Under the pieces are notes generated by a model. It ran no database searches and was not told the origin of the DNA. It saw only the letters and a list, made by a program, of their open reading frames with translations. Of a DNA stretch of 64,000 nt, positions 46,025 to 58,482 are shown in pieces. Source of the stretch: Chrysaora quinquecirrha (Eukaryota; Cnidaria; Scyphozoa; Semaeostomeae; Pelagiidae); NCBI GenBank assembly GCA_014526335.1, contig JACTAT010000002.1:7492048-7556047 (forward strand). The letters are read 5' to 3'. How positions within the stretch are numbered: position 1 is the first letter of the stretch; every line of letters begins with the position of its first letter. A program made the translations under genes and the position numbers.

Positions 46025-46690
46025 TAGGGAATCTATACGCACTGCTATGGTGGATAAGCACTACTGTGGTGGTATATTCTGCGTACTGTGGTGGATAAGC
46101 AATACTGTGATGGGTTATTATGTTTGACGTGGTGGTATTTTTGCGTACTGTGGAGGATCAGCATTACTGTGGTTTGGTTATTATACTTGACGTGGTGGAA
46201 TTTTTTGCTTGATGTGTTGGATAAGCATTTCTATGGTGGGTTATCATGCTTGATGTGGTGGTGCTTTTTGCATACTGTGGTGGATAAGCATTCTATGGTG
46301 GGTTATCATGCTTGATGTGGTGGTGCTTTTTGCATACTGTGGCGGATAAGCATTTCTATGGTGGGTTATCATGCTTGATGTGGTGGTGCTTTTTGCATAC
46401 TGTGGTGGATAAGCATTACTATGGTGGGTTATCATGCTTGATGTGGTGGTGTTTTTTGCATACTGTGGTGGATACGCATTACTATGGTGGGATTTTATGC
46501 TTGATGTGTTGGTGTTTTTGCGTACTGTGATGGATATGAAATCATAGCAATAATGAATAATCTATAGATCAAGCAAGAAAAACCCCCACAGAAAATCGAC
46601 CATAGAACGCAAAATGCCATCACATCAAGCATAATAACCTACCACAGTAATGCTTATCCAACACAGTAGTGCGTATAGATTCGCAAACGT
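46025..46690. repeat. 63-bp minisatellite within inverted ends (left)
   Basis: Units contain TACTGTGGTGGATAAGCATT, GGTGGGTTATCATGCTTGAT and GTGGTGGTGCTTTTTG. The outer ends read CTATACGCACTGCT (46028) and inverted AGTGCGTATAG (about 46670). A shorter counterpart occupies 50858-51080. Confidence 0.75.
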
Positions 46691-46719
46691 GGTACTGTGA
46701 TGAAATTAACATAGGCAGT

Positions 46720-49700
46720 CATAGTTATAAAGATAAGGTTAAAGTTATAAGAAGAGGTGAAAGTTATAAGAAGACGTGAAAAATATAAGAAGAGATAAAA
46801 GTTGTAAGAAGAGGTGAAAGTAACAAGAAGAGGTGAAAGTAATAAAAAGAAGCGAAAGTTATAAGAACAGTTTAAAGTTATAAGAAGAGGTGAAAGTTAT
46901 ATGAAGGGGTGAAAGTTATAAGAAGAGGTAAACGTTATAAGAAGAAGCAAAAATTATAAGAAGAGGTGAAAGTTACAAGAAGACGTAAACGTTATAAGAA
47001 GAGGTGAAAGTAACAAGAAGAGGTGAAAGTAATAAGAAGGAGCGAAAGTTATAAGAAGAGTTTAAAGTTATAAGAAGAGGTGAAAGTTATATGAAGGTGA
47101 AAGTAACAAGAAGAGGTGAAAGTAATAAGAAGAAGTGAAAGTTATAAGAAGAGTTTAAAGTTACAAGAAGACGTGAAAGTTATATGAAGGGGTGAAAGTT
47201 ATAAGAAGAGATATAAGTTATAAGAAGAAGCAAAAGTTATAAGAAGAGGTGAAAGTTATAAGAAGAGGTAGTTATAAGAAGAGGTGAAAGTAACAAGAAG
47301 AGGTGAAAGTTATATGAAGGTGAAAGTTATAAGAAGAGATATAAGTTATAAGAAGAAGCAAAAGTTATAAGAAGAGGTGAACGTTATAAGAAGAGGTGAA
47401 AGTAACAAGAAGAGGTGAAAGTAACAAGAAGAAGTGAAAGTTATAAGAAGAGATAAAAGTTATAAGAAGAAGCAAAAGTTATAAGAAGAGGTGAAAGTTA
47501 TAAGAAGAGGTAAACGTTATAAGAAGAGGTGAAAGTAACAAGAAGAGGTGAACGTAATAAGAAGAAGTGAAAGTTATAAGAAGAGTTTAAAGTTATAAGA
47601 AGAGGTGAAAGTTATATGAAGGGGTGAAAGTTACAAGAAGAGATATAAGTTATAAGAAGAAGCAAAAGTTATAAGAAGAGGTGAAAGTTATAAGAAGAGG
47701 TAAACGTTATAAGAAGAGGTGAAAGTAACAAGAAGAGGTGAACGTAATAAGAAGAAGTGAAAGTTATAAGAAGAAGCAAAAGTTATAAGAAGAGGTGAAA
47801 GTTATATGAAGGGGTGAAAGTTACAAGAAGAGATATAAGTTATAAGAAGAAGCAAAAGTTATAAGAAGAGGTGAAAGTTATAAGAAGAGGTAAACGTTAT
47901 AAGAAGAGGTGAAAGTAACAAGAAGAGGTGAAAGTAACAAGAAGAAGTGAAAGTTATAAGAAGAGATAAAAGTTATAAGAAGAAGCAAAAGTTATAAGAA
48001 GAGGTGAAAGTTATAAGAAGAGGTAAACGTTATAAGAAGAGGTGAAAGTAACAAGAAGAGGTGAACGTAATAAGAAGAAGTGAAAGTTATAAGAAGAGTT
48101 TAAAGTTATAAGAAGAGGTGAAAGTTATATGAAGGGGTGAAAGTTACAAGAAGAGATATAAAATATAAGAAGAAGCAAAAGTTATAAGAAGAGGTGAAAG
48201 TTATAAGAAGAGGTAAACGTTATAAGAAGAGGTGAAAGTAACAAGAAGAGGTGAAAGTAACAAGAAGAAGTGAAAGTTATAAGAAGAGATAAAAGTTATA
48301 AGAAGAAGCAAAAGTTATAAGAAGAGGTGAAAGTTATAAGAAGAGGTAAACGTTATAAAAAGAGGTGAAAGTAACAAGAAGAGGTGAAAGTAATAAAAAG
48401 AAGCGAAAGTTATAAGAACAGTTTAAAGTTATAAGAAGAGGTGAAAGTTATATGAAGGGGTGAAAGTTATAAGAAGAGATAAAAGTTATAAGAAGAAGCA
48501 AAAATTATAAGAAGAGGTGAAAGTTACAAGAAGACGTAAACGTTATAAGAAGAGGTGAAAGTAACAAGAAGAGGTGAAAGTAATAAGAAGGAGCGAAAGT
48601 TATAAGAAGAGTTTAAAGTTATAAGAAGAGGTGAAAGTTATATGAAGGGGTGAAAGTAACAAGAAGAGGTGAAAGTAATAAGAAGAAGTGAAAGTTATAA
48701 GAAGAGTTTAAAGTTACAAGAAGAGGTGAAAGTTATATGAAGGGGTGAAAGTTATAAGAAGAGATATAAGTTATAAGAAGAAGCAAAAGTTATAAGAAGA
48801 GGTGAAAGTTATAAGAAGAGGTAAACGTTATAAGAAGAGGTGAAAGTAACAAGAAGAGGTGAAAGTAACAAGAAGAAGTGAAAGTTATAAGAAGAGATAA
48901 AAGTTATAAGAAGAAGCAAAAGTTATAAGAAGAGGTGAAAGTTATAAGAAGAGGTAAACGTTATAAGAAGAGGTGAAAGTAACAAGAAGAGGTGAACGTA
49001 ACAAGAAGAAGTGAAAGTTATAAGAAGAGTTTAAAGTTATAAGAAGAGGTGAAAGTTATATGAAGGGTGAAAGTTACAAGAAGAGATATAAGTTATAAGA
49101 AGAAGCAAAAGTTATAAGAAGAGGTGAAAGTTATAAGAAGAGGTAAACGTTATAAGAAGAGGTGAAAGTAACAAGAAGAGGTGAACGTAATAAGAAGAAG
49201 TGAAAGTTATAAGAAGAGTTTAAAGTTATAAGAAGAGGTGAAAGTTATATGAAGGGGTGAAAGTTACAAGAAGAGATATAAGTTATAAGAAGAAGCAAAA
49301 GTTATAAGAAGAGGTGAAAGTTATAAGAAGAGGTAAACGTTATAAGAAGAGGTGAAAGTAACAAGAAGAGGTGAAAGTAACAAGAAGAAGTGAAAGTTAT
49401 AAGAAGAGATAAAAGTTATAAGAAGAAGCAAAAGTTATAAGAAGAGGTGAAAGTTATAAGAAGAGGTAAACGTTATAAGAAGAGGTGAAAGTAACAAGAA
49501 GAGGTGAACGTAATAAGAAGAAGTGAAAGTTATAAGAAGAGTTTAAAGTTATAAGAAGAGGTGAAAGTTATATGAAGGGGTGAAAGTTACAAGAAGAGAT
49601 ATAAAATATAAGAAGAAGCAAAAGTTATAAGAAGAGGTGAAAGTTATAAGAAGAGGTAAACGTTATAAGAAGAGGTGAAAGTAACAAGAAGAGGTGAAAG

Positions 49701-49820
49701 TAACAAGAAGAAGTGAAAGTTATAAGAAGAGATAAAAGTTATAAGAAGAAGCAAAAGTTATAAGAAGAGGTGAAAGTTACAAGAAGAGGTAAACGTTACA
49801 AAAAGAGGTGAAAGTAACAA
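46720..49820 (+). repeat. 19-bp purine-rich satellite, left of the gap
   Basis: The unit GTTATAAGAAGAGGTGAAA and variants (GTAACAAG, GTTATATGAAGG, AGCAAAA) run without interruption for 3.1 kb. A rare variant (AATAAAAAGAAGCGAAAG then AAGAACAG) occurs at 46841 and 48392, giving a higher-order duplication of about 1551 bp. The strand is strongly purine-biased. Confidence 0.92.
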
Positions 49821-50320
49821 NNNNNNNNNNNNNNNNNNNNNNNNNNNNNNNNNNNNNNNNNNNNNNNNNNNNNNNNNNNNNNNNNNNNNNNNNNNNNNNN
49901 NNNNNNNNNNNNNNNNNNNNNNNNNNNNNNNNNNNNNNNNNNNNNNNNNNNNNNNNNNNNNNNNNNNNNNNNNNNNNNNNNNNNNNNNNNNNNNNNNNNN
50001 NNNNNNNNNNNNNNNNNNNNNNNNNNNNNNNNNNNNNNNNNNNNNNNNNNNNNNNNNNNNNNNNNNNNNNNNNNNNNNNNNNNNNNNNNNNNNNNNNNNN
50101 NNNNNNNNNNNNNNNNNNNNNNNNNNNNNNNNNNNNNNNNNNNNNNNNNNNNNNNNNNNNNNNNNNNNNNNNNNNNNNNNNNNNNNNNNNNNNNNNNNNN
50201 NNNNNNNNNNNNNNNNNNNNNNNNNNNNNNNNNNNNNNNNNNNNNNNNNNNNNNNNNNNNNNNNNNNNNNNNNNNNNNNNNNNNNNNNNNNNNNNNNNNN
50301 NNNNNNNNNNNNNNNNNNNN
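49821..50320. other. Scaffold gap of exactly 500 N at the palindrome axis
   Basis: All N. The satellite is purine-rich before it and pyrimidine-rich after it, so the inversion point of the palindrome lies in or at this unsequenced join. Confidence 0.97.
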
Positions 50321-50857
50321 TCTTTTTAAAACGTTCACTTCTTATAATTTTCACCTCCTCATAACTTTCACCTCTTCTTATAATTGTCGCCTCTTCTTAT
50401 AATTTTCACCTCCTCATAACTTTCGCTTCTTCTTATAGCTTTCATCTCTATATATAACTTTCATCTCTTCTTATAACTTTCACCTCTTCATACAACTTTC
50501 ATCTCTTCTTATAACTTTCACCCCTTCATATAACTTTCACCTCTTCTTATAACTTTAAACTCTTCTTATAACTTTCGCTTCTTCTTATTACTTTCACCTC
50601 TTCTTGTTACTTTCACCTCTTCTTATAACGTCTACCTCTTCTTATAACTTTCAGCTCTTCTAATAACTTTCACTTCTCTTTATAATTTTCACCTCTTCTT
50701 ATAATTTTCACCTCTTCTTATAACTTTCATTTCTTCTTATAACTTTCACCTCGACCTCTTAAAACTTTCATCTCTTTTAATAACTTTTAACTTTTTTTAT
50801 AACTTCCACTTCTTATTATAACTTTCACCTCCTCTAATAACTTTCACCTCGTCTTAT
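50321..50857 (-). repeat. 19-bp satellite, right of the gap (opposite strand)
   Basis: Units such as TTTCACCTCTTCTTATAAC are the reverse complement of the left array, more degenerate, and the block is only 0.5 kb long. Confidence 0.9.
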
Positions 50858-51080
50858 GTATTGTGGTGGACTTTCTGTGGGCGTTTTCTCGCTTGTTCTA
50901 TAGATTTTTGCTATGATTTCATATCCATTACAGTACGCAAAAAATACCAACACATAAAGCATAAAATCCCACCACGTCAAGTATAATAACCAAACCACAG
51001 TATTGCTTATCCACCACAGTATGCAGAATATACCACCACAGTAGTGCTTATCCACTTTAGCAGTGCGTATAGATTCCCTA
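50858..51080. repeat. 63-bp minisatellite remnant (right)
   Basis: Contains GCTTATCCACCACAGTA and CAGTGCGTATAGATTC, the reverse complement of 46025-46690 but about a third of its length. Confidence 0.65.
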
Positions 51081-52542
51081 GCGCGAGTACACTTATTGAT
51101 ATTATTGATTGATTCCAGAGGTGAAAGATTTCTTCGATGAAGACGAATGTGAACTGTTGATTGAACTTGCAAAAAGAAAGAAGATGTCTGATTTACATGA
51201 TTCTGATATCGATATTATCATTCATGGAGCACCAGAGAAAACATTTAGTGTTTGGGATTTGAATGGCGATGGATTCGTAGATGTCGAAGAAGTAAGATAT
51301 TTTTCAAACTAAATCATTTCTTTTTCCAATGTAGTAATTTTCAGACGAAGGGGCAAAGCCAAGGCAAAGCAAAATTTTCCGTTTCGAAGGCTGACTGTTT
51401 AACTTCATCATCATCATCATCATCATCATTTACTCTTTCCGTCTAAAAAGACATTGCGCAGTCCACTCTTAGTCTCTATATATGTCTATTTTCTGCCATT
51501 TTCCCGTGTTCTTTTACTTGAACTGTGTAGAAACTACCATCTCCCTTTTTCATTAATGTTTTAAATTCTACTTTCTCCAGATCCTTTTGTCCCTGTTTTA
51601 GTCAAGTGTATTTTTGTCCATACACATGGCTAAAAGTGAATTTTTGCTTCTTTTAGTGACTGTTTAACTTAACTTGACAGGAAACTTGACGTTGTTCCTT
51701 GTTCCATATTCGATGCAAGTGTGACTGGTCACACAAGCAACGGTGAATCGAGTGGTTTTCTTCTTGATGTAGCCTATAATTGAATTAATGCCTCTGCCTG
51801 TGGGAAAATAGGAACAACCACTTTCCTTTGTCTTTATAGATGGCATTGGTTCCTGGAAAGAATATGAGAATGACAGAAGAAGATGCCGACGATATGTAAG
51901 TTTTTCCGAGTGCAATTCTTTTTTGTATGTTCCAGATACATGCGAATCATGGCCCGTTTGTGTTCCGATTGTACCAAGCGTCGTCGCGTCGGTGTCTTGC
52001 ATTTAAGTTGCCTCCAGGTTGTACTCTACTCTATACTTTTCTGTAGGGAGGGTCAATGTCAATATTTGGAACTTAGCCCAAAATGTAATTGGTGGTGGAG
52101 TTGGAATGAACGGGGGGGGCGGAATTTGATTGGCAAACATTGTCGCGAAACTATTGAAATGCAATGCGAACGGGCCTTATAGTACTTATAAGGCAAGGAA
52201 ATAAAAAATTCTAACTACTAATAGAGAGTAAGAGTAAAACTTCACGCTTAAAAGATCCCAGCAGACTAAGCAAGAAATATCAACATTAAGATAAATGCAA
52301 ATCTTAATAAGCGGGGAGGTCCCAATAAGAGCGCGGGTTGGAAGATTTTCAAAAAATTAATTAGCGGGGGGACGGCAATTAGGCACCTAAGAGTAGAAGG
52401 CTATAGGCAGCGCGAACCAATTCTTTCCTCTCGACCAAACCTGGTAATTATTTTTGCCTGCAACATGCGATCGCAGAGAGCTGTTCACTCTCCCTGTGAC
52501 GTCACAGCAAGGATGGAGGTTTCGTTAGTTCATCCGGGTTCA

Positions 52543-52903
52543 TTAACTTTCAATACGGGGGGTCCATGCCAATATTTGGGGTTCGAAATGTTAAGCTTAT
52601 TCAATATTTGGGGTCTGTGAATTATAACATGGACAACAATTCAATATTTGGGGTCCACAAATCTGAAGGAAGAATCTTGCGATTTGGTGCGATTCATTAC
52701 AATGACCCATCCAACTGCCAAGAGCTTACAAATTGTAAATTGTCATGAAACTGATGGCTAAACCCAAAATAACATTTTAGGTGTCAAAAATAGATAGCAA
52801 TATTTGGGGTCTCCAAAACATTAAACTCAATATTTGGGGGTCTGCAAGGAGATAGTGGCATGGACCCCCTTCCCGTATTGAAAGTTAATAAGTACCCCCC
52901 TGG
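52543..52903. mobile_element. Right-arm-specific insertion with CAATATTTGGGGTC repeats, GGGTTCA target duplication
   Basis: It begins TTAACTTTCAATACGG and ends with the inverted CCCGTATTGAAAGTTAA plus a short extra tail. Inside are five copies of CAATATTTGGGGTC or close variants. GGGTTCA flanks it (52536-52542, 52904-52910); the left arm has a single GGGTTCA at the matching place (near 43650), an empty site. Confidence 0.75.
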
Positions 52904-53564
52904 GGGTTCATCTACTTCTGAGATCCTAACGAATGTCGCTAAATTCACCATTTCACCTTGACGTCCCTCTTTTCATGGCGTGTTTTACCTTGTTGGGATT
53001 CTAACCTACAGTCAAGATTTCGAGTCAGTTAACTACTTTCGTCGTTCAATGGTAGTGTATTTATTGTCTGCCTTAATTATTCGCAATGCTTAATGACCTA
53101 TATCTCCCCTATACAACATTCAACATTTTCTAATTAAAAATTTTCACTGTTATTTTATTCAAGCTTATTTTTTATTCTTCTAGGTTCTTCATGTTGAAAA
53201 TGGACAAAAATAACGACGGTATGGCAATTTTTGTCGCGTCTTAACCCTATTTCACATGGGGTATTTTTGAGTTGATTTCGCATGGGGGGGGGGGCGTTTT
53301 CACCTCCCCCAATTTCCTAAGTACATGTTTCAGCTACAGTAACCAAACGTGGTACAAAATATCAAGACCTCACGGAAGTTCTAAATATACCTTTAGATTT
53401 TAATTAGTCACGTGACAAGTTGCTAGGCAACAGTTCCTCGCCGTTTTGGGGAAAAATGGCCTTTTCACCAAAACAGTGGTATTTATGTAGTCAAAAGTCC
53501 TTGATATCATAGGGAAACTACAGCAATATCAGCAATATTTTATGAATTTTTTAAGCATTTTGCC

Positions 53565-53757
53565 CAATTCTGCTGCTTTGCTTACATCCAAGTGTCTCTG
53601 TATAGTAGTCATGAAACTGAATGTGCAGTTAAAATTAAGGAACTATTAAGGAGCTTTTGGAACTACAATCATCTCAGAGGTCCAAAAATTAGGAACTTTA
53701 AGAGCTAGGCCTTGAGCCGACCCTTGAGCAAGGTTCCTTATACAAAAAGCGTGTAGC
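53565..53757. mobile_element. Partial AAGGAACC/GGTTCCTT element (right arm)
   Basis: Inverted counterpart of 42420-42605, ending AAAAAGCGTGTAG. Confidence 0.55.
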
Positions 53758-53984
53758 TACTTTATAAATTGTGCTCCTTGTCAATTTTGCCAAACAGACC
53801 CTTTTCACTGACAATTTCGAATTCAAAGCTTGTCAAGTAGTTTCAGTCCAGTTTGAATGTGCTCGCGTTGGAGGATAATGGCAAATAAACACAAGCTGCA
53901 AGCATGTTCTATCAATGCTTTCACAAACAGTCCTGTCTTTTTTCACCATTAAAAACGAATTTTTGTTTTTTTACCCCCTCGGCC

Positions 53985-54248
53985 AACGATCAAACATTTT
54001 TTGGCCAAACACTCGAAATTGGCTTGGTAAGCAATGTTTGATCGGTTTGCCGCGTCGCAAAACATTGCTTGACTCGACATGTTTTTGACAAAATTCAAAT
54101 TCAAAAACATTTTCTGGTTAACGCAGCTTAAAAATTTGAACGAGAATTGTTCTGCGACGTGGCCAAACAGAAACAGTAAAACATTTCGCTTGAAAAGCAG
54201 ATTTCAAATGTTTGACCAACAATGTTTGATCTTTTGGCAAGGACATTT
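53985..54248. mobile_element. MITE, AAACATTG/CAATGTTT family (right arm, first copy)
   Basis: Counterpart of 41938-42203, just before the second EF-hand exon. Confidence 0.6.
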
Positions 54249-54764
54249 ACTGCAGATTAATTTTGAAACTCGAAATATATACAATATGACATTTTAAACA
54301 GGAAAAGTTGATTTACAAGAGTTGACAGACACAGATTTGTCTAAAATACAGAATTACTTGGAAGAGCTCGAAATGCAACCTGATCGTGAACGCAAGATGA
54401 AAACAACAGCAGCATGGGTTTGGCATGATGAGGATGAACTACTAAGATTTCAAGACGAATTTTTTGATGGATATCATTCTAGGTTTGTTATCTTTATAAT
54501 CGTTAAATTCTCAATTCATGTTTGTAATTCTAACTTCATCTCTCTGAAAAGCAATAGACTGTTTTAGCAACAGGACCCCACAAGTGAGGATGACGTCGTT
54601 AGCAGACAAAGAATCTGGGCGCTACGCTAGCTATTTTCCCGCGTCTTGATAATTGACGCTCTGAAGACAACGTCATTTTGGCAGTTTTCACGTTATGATG
54701 AAAACGCCAAAGTTTAGCATTGTTCTGAAAGCTGCAACAGCTAATTTCACCCTGACGAACCTCT

Positions 54765-55265
54765 GTGCAGTACTGTGGGAGGATTTATCAGTACTGTGAA
54801 GGGATAACATCAGTACAGTAGAGGTCTCTCAGTACATGTGTAGGGATACCATCAGTACTGTGGGGGTATCATTAGTACTGTGGGGGGATACCATCAGTAC
54901 TGTGGGGGGATCCCTCACAATACTGAACACCCCTCCGCACAGTACTGATGGCATCCCCCGCAGTACTGATGGTATCCCTCTAATTTACTGAATATCCTCC
55001 ACAGTATTGATGATGTCCCCCACAGTACTGGTGATATCCCCCGCAATACTGATGATACCCCCAACAGTACTCAACACCATCCACCGTACTGAATATCCTC
55101 CACATTACTGATCGTAATGATCTTATTCCACCGCTGTATGATGGTATCCCTCCACAGTACTGATGATGTCCCCCCACAGAACTGATTATATCTCCCCACA
55201 GTACTGATGATATCCCTCATAATACTGAACACCCTCGGTCGTATTGAATATCCTCCACAGTGCTG
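54765..55265. repeat. CAGTACTGTGG minisatellite (right arm)
   Basis: Inverted array mirroring 40990-41420 but with different unit numbers; the strand flips near 54910. Confidence 0.8.
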
Positions 55266-55878
55266 CACAGAAGTTCCATAGGGTAATTAATTCGTCGGGA
55301 CAATTTGTAAATTGTAATGGTTTATATATTCAATGGTTTCATTTCCCCAGAATTGCATCAGTAACTGGCCTACCAGAAGAAATTATTGCTGAAAGTGAAC
55401 CGTTGCAAGTAAGCATTTATTCATTTCTTTATTATTTATGAAGTTACACACAGTTTTTGAGCTTCGATCTTTTCAGGAGACAAAAAGAAGTTGCTTGATG
55501 ATCTTCACTTTAATATTGGCCCTGTCACTTTCAGACTTTTAACCATGGGAACCGTATTATTTTGAAAGGCCTCAGCTCCCTAAGAACTTCATCTCAGATT
55601 TTGGTGAATAACGTGATCCACTTGTTAAGAAATTTTCCCTCTTGGCCACGCTACGAGGCGGTTCGGGTCCCCGAACCTTAGGACTAAAGTTTCATAACTG
55701 TCTATCTCAGTCACAGTTTTCTTTATAGATGTGACTCTTGGAAGTACAAAAAAGTATCATTTCTCGTCGTTGGTATTTCACTGCAACCATGAACCATTAT
55801 TCGTGTTATGTGTTTTTGTTTTTCTTTCCAAGGTTCAACATTTTAGCGAGAGCCAATTCAGTCAATGCAGAAGAGACT

Positions 55879-56293
55879 GCAACCTCGTCCCCAGGCCCCA
55901 AATCGAATTTCCTCGAATCTCAACCGTCAAATCGATTTTGGCCCTGGTACCGGCCACAAAATCTGCTAAAATACTGGCAATTTTGGCCTAGGCATAAAAA
56001 CAAGGTGTAGATTCCGAAAGCAGATGTTCTTAGAAAGGAAATGCAAAAATTTCATTGATAACTGTAAGGCAAGACACAATATCTCATGTAGCATCATTTT
56101 TTGGTTTTTATAGATGTTTTTTACATAGTTTTCGGCCTATTTTGATGTGAAATTTTGAAGAAACTGTGACGTCACTTAAAATTTCTATTGTTTGAACAGC
56201 CAATCAAATTGCGAATAGACAAGGCCGATGCCAGGGTCGAATATGGACAGCGGAGTTTACGTAGAGGCCTATTCACCCTGGGGACGAGGTTGC
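55879..56293. mobile_element. 415-bp MITE with GCAACCTC / GAGGTTGC ends (right arm)
   Basis: Same element as 39647-40061, complete at both ends, but with only AAAG of the original flank left on one side and none on the other. Confidence 0.75.
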
Positions 56294-57254
56294 AAAGAAA
56301 TGATGTGCATGAAGGTGGAGAACTGGTCTTTCCATTAGCAGACCATGAATACAGTGTAAGCAGCTTTCATCCTATTGGACATGAGTAACAATAAATTTAA
56401 TCAACATATATTGAAATTGTTAATATTCATCATTACTTGGTTTCCAGCACTGTAGTCTGAGTGATGACCTTGACAATATTTCCAATTTGATCCTTTTTAT
56501 TTTGGATCCTTGTATTTAAAGAAAGTTGGGTTTTATAAGCAGGCGTGGCTAGAGAATGCGCTAAGCAACCGTATCCAATTATATTGTAAATTGTATCAGA
56601 CATTTCAGTTCTGCTAAAGAACACCAATGCACGCTTTTCAACCGCTTTTTGCTTTTAATTCTAACGGAAAGCTAGTAAAATGGCGAATACGTTCCCGTAA
56701 AAATCGTTAGTCATTGGGGTCCATGTTGTCTTTGTTATGAGAACAGCTTGCTTTAGGCCGAGAGCCGCAGCTTGCCGCCATTTTGAGAAAAGGGGTGAAT
56801 TTTGTACTATTAAACATATGATATACACATAACACAGTCATGTGCGAGTTTTGGCTGCAAATGAATGGATTCTTGGCTTTCTGTATTGAAAACCGTATTG
56901 CTTCTGTATTGCATCTTCTTCAAAAAGAACTAGACGAACAAATTAGACGAATGATGAGGTGATCATAGCTGTCACCCCCCACTATGTGTTCAGGAGTAAC
57001 GTGAGCAGCTCGGCTTGTGAAAAAACTGTTTGATTCCATTTTTTTGCAGAACATTGAAAATGGAACCGGCGAATGGCGAGGATACTTCACGTATGCCAAA
57101 ACAACTGGAGGCAAGAATCGCTTTACGGTTGATATCAAAATCGTCAAAAGTGGAGCAAATCGTTTGATTTTGGGAGATGGAGGTGACTCTGGTGGAAAAT
57201 TTGAGATACGTGATGGAATCATATTAGGTAAGAATGTACTCTGTTTCGAGAATC

Positions 57255-57670
57255 ATGTTCATTATTGGATTTTAGGTTGTCAAATTCGTTGTGAGAAACC
57301 AAAAGACTCAGAAGACAGAAAGTTCACACTAACTAGGGGCGTGTTCTTCTAAACCAAATCTTTTTTTGGTAGCCTATGGAACGTGTTTTTCGAAGCCGTC
57401 CGCTTGAAAACAGTAGGTTTTGGAACTCTCAAAAACCTTCTGCCATCAAAAGCAGAAGGTTTTCGAGACTTTTAAGAGATTCTCGGTTTGAAATTCGAGA
57501 CTGCAATTTTAGTAGTTGCCAGAAGACATTCCAAGAATGGGTCTGGGGACGAGGCAAGCAAGAATTTTGGCGCGAAAGTTTTCGGATTGCCAGAATTCCT
57601 GTTTTGTTCTGGATTCTGTTTTTGGAAGCTTTCTGCTTTCGAAATTCGGAAGGTTTTTGAGGTTTGAAGT
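57255..57670. other. Right-arm-specific insertion, origin unclear
   Basis: The left arm passes directly from the exon donor region (38366) to the sequence matching 57670. The extra 0.4 kb has short internal inverted motifs (AACCTTCTG/CAGAAGGTTTT, GGGGACGAGG) but no clear terminal repeats. Confidence 0.45.
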
Positions 57671-57846
57671 CGTAGGTCATTAGAAAAGACCGAAATAACT
57701 CGATCTTTGATTTTGAGTGAAACCAATCGATCGTGCACAGAATGATATGTTGATCAATATGATTTGTCGGTCTTGACCGATGTCGTTGACCGATGCACTC
57801 TGGCAAAGTTCCTGGGTGGGAAGTTGTTCAAGCTGAAGGGAAGGTG

Positions 57847-57923
57847 CTGTGGCGTCGTGGTGTAATCCAGCTGACTCGTAGTGTCAGGAGCTCAGTGTGG
57901 TCAGGGTTCGAGCCCAGCCACGT
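57847..57923 (+). mobile_element. tRNA-like SINE head (right arm)
   Basis: Counterpart of 38073-38150: GTGGTGTAATCCAGC and GGGTTCGAGCCC. Confidence 0.5.
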
Positions 57924-58030
57924 CAGCGTCACAGCGGCGTGGCAGTAAAGCACGAGCTCTCAAGTGTGGCTTTCGGGTCTTTTGAGATAGGATTCTTCTA
58001 TCTATACGACTAGGTCGTAAGAGTCGTTAT

Positions 58031-58482
58031 GCCCTGGCCAAAAAATGAAACATTGTTGGTCAAACATTTGAAATTTGCTTGTCAAGCAAATGTTTTACCG
58101 TTTGGCCATGTCAAAAAACATTGCCCGTCCGACATTTTTTGCTTGCGTCAAGCAAAATTGTATTCGAATTAGTTAAAAAACATCACAACACAAATGTTGC
58201 TTACTTTTGCTTGTCAAGCAATGTTTGATCGTTTGACCCCCTTTCCAACATTGCCTGTCAAACATTTCTTTTGTTGTTGTATAACTTCAACCACTTGCAA
58301 CATCTCAGCACCTAGCAACATTGCTCAGTAAAAAGGCGTTCGTGCTTGCGCATTAGCAATAATTTTGTTCTTCCAAGCTGTTGGACAGCAATGTTTTTGG
58401 ACTTGGCCAAACGGTCAAACATTTGTTGCAAAGCAAATTAAAAATGTTTGACCAACAATGTTTGATCGTTTGGCCAGGGCCT
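58031..58482. mobile_element. MITE, AAACATTG/CAATGTTT family (right arm, second copy)
   Basis: Ends GCCCTGGCCAAAAAATGAA and ATCGTTTGGCCAGGGCC; counterpart of 37466-37921. Confidence 0.7.

Larger units (their letters stand above)
32670..49820 (+). repeat. Left arm of a ~30-kb inverted duplication
   Basis: It carries SLC7 (+), P4HTM-like (-), shared MITEs and minisatellites, and the satellite, all found inverted in 50321-63030. Similarity stops just upstream of the SLC7 ATG. By eye the inner parts (for example the last P4HTM exon) are about 99% identical and the SLC7 end markedly less. Confidence 0.88.

Noticed and set aside
46720..49820. CRISPR-like array
   Set aside because: The units are contiguous without spacers in a eukaryotic genome; it is a simple satellite.
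49758..50354. Open frames across the second gap
   Set aside because: Artefacts of N and satellite sequence.
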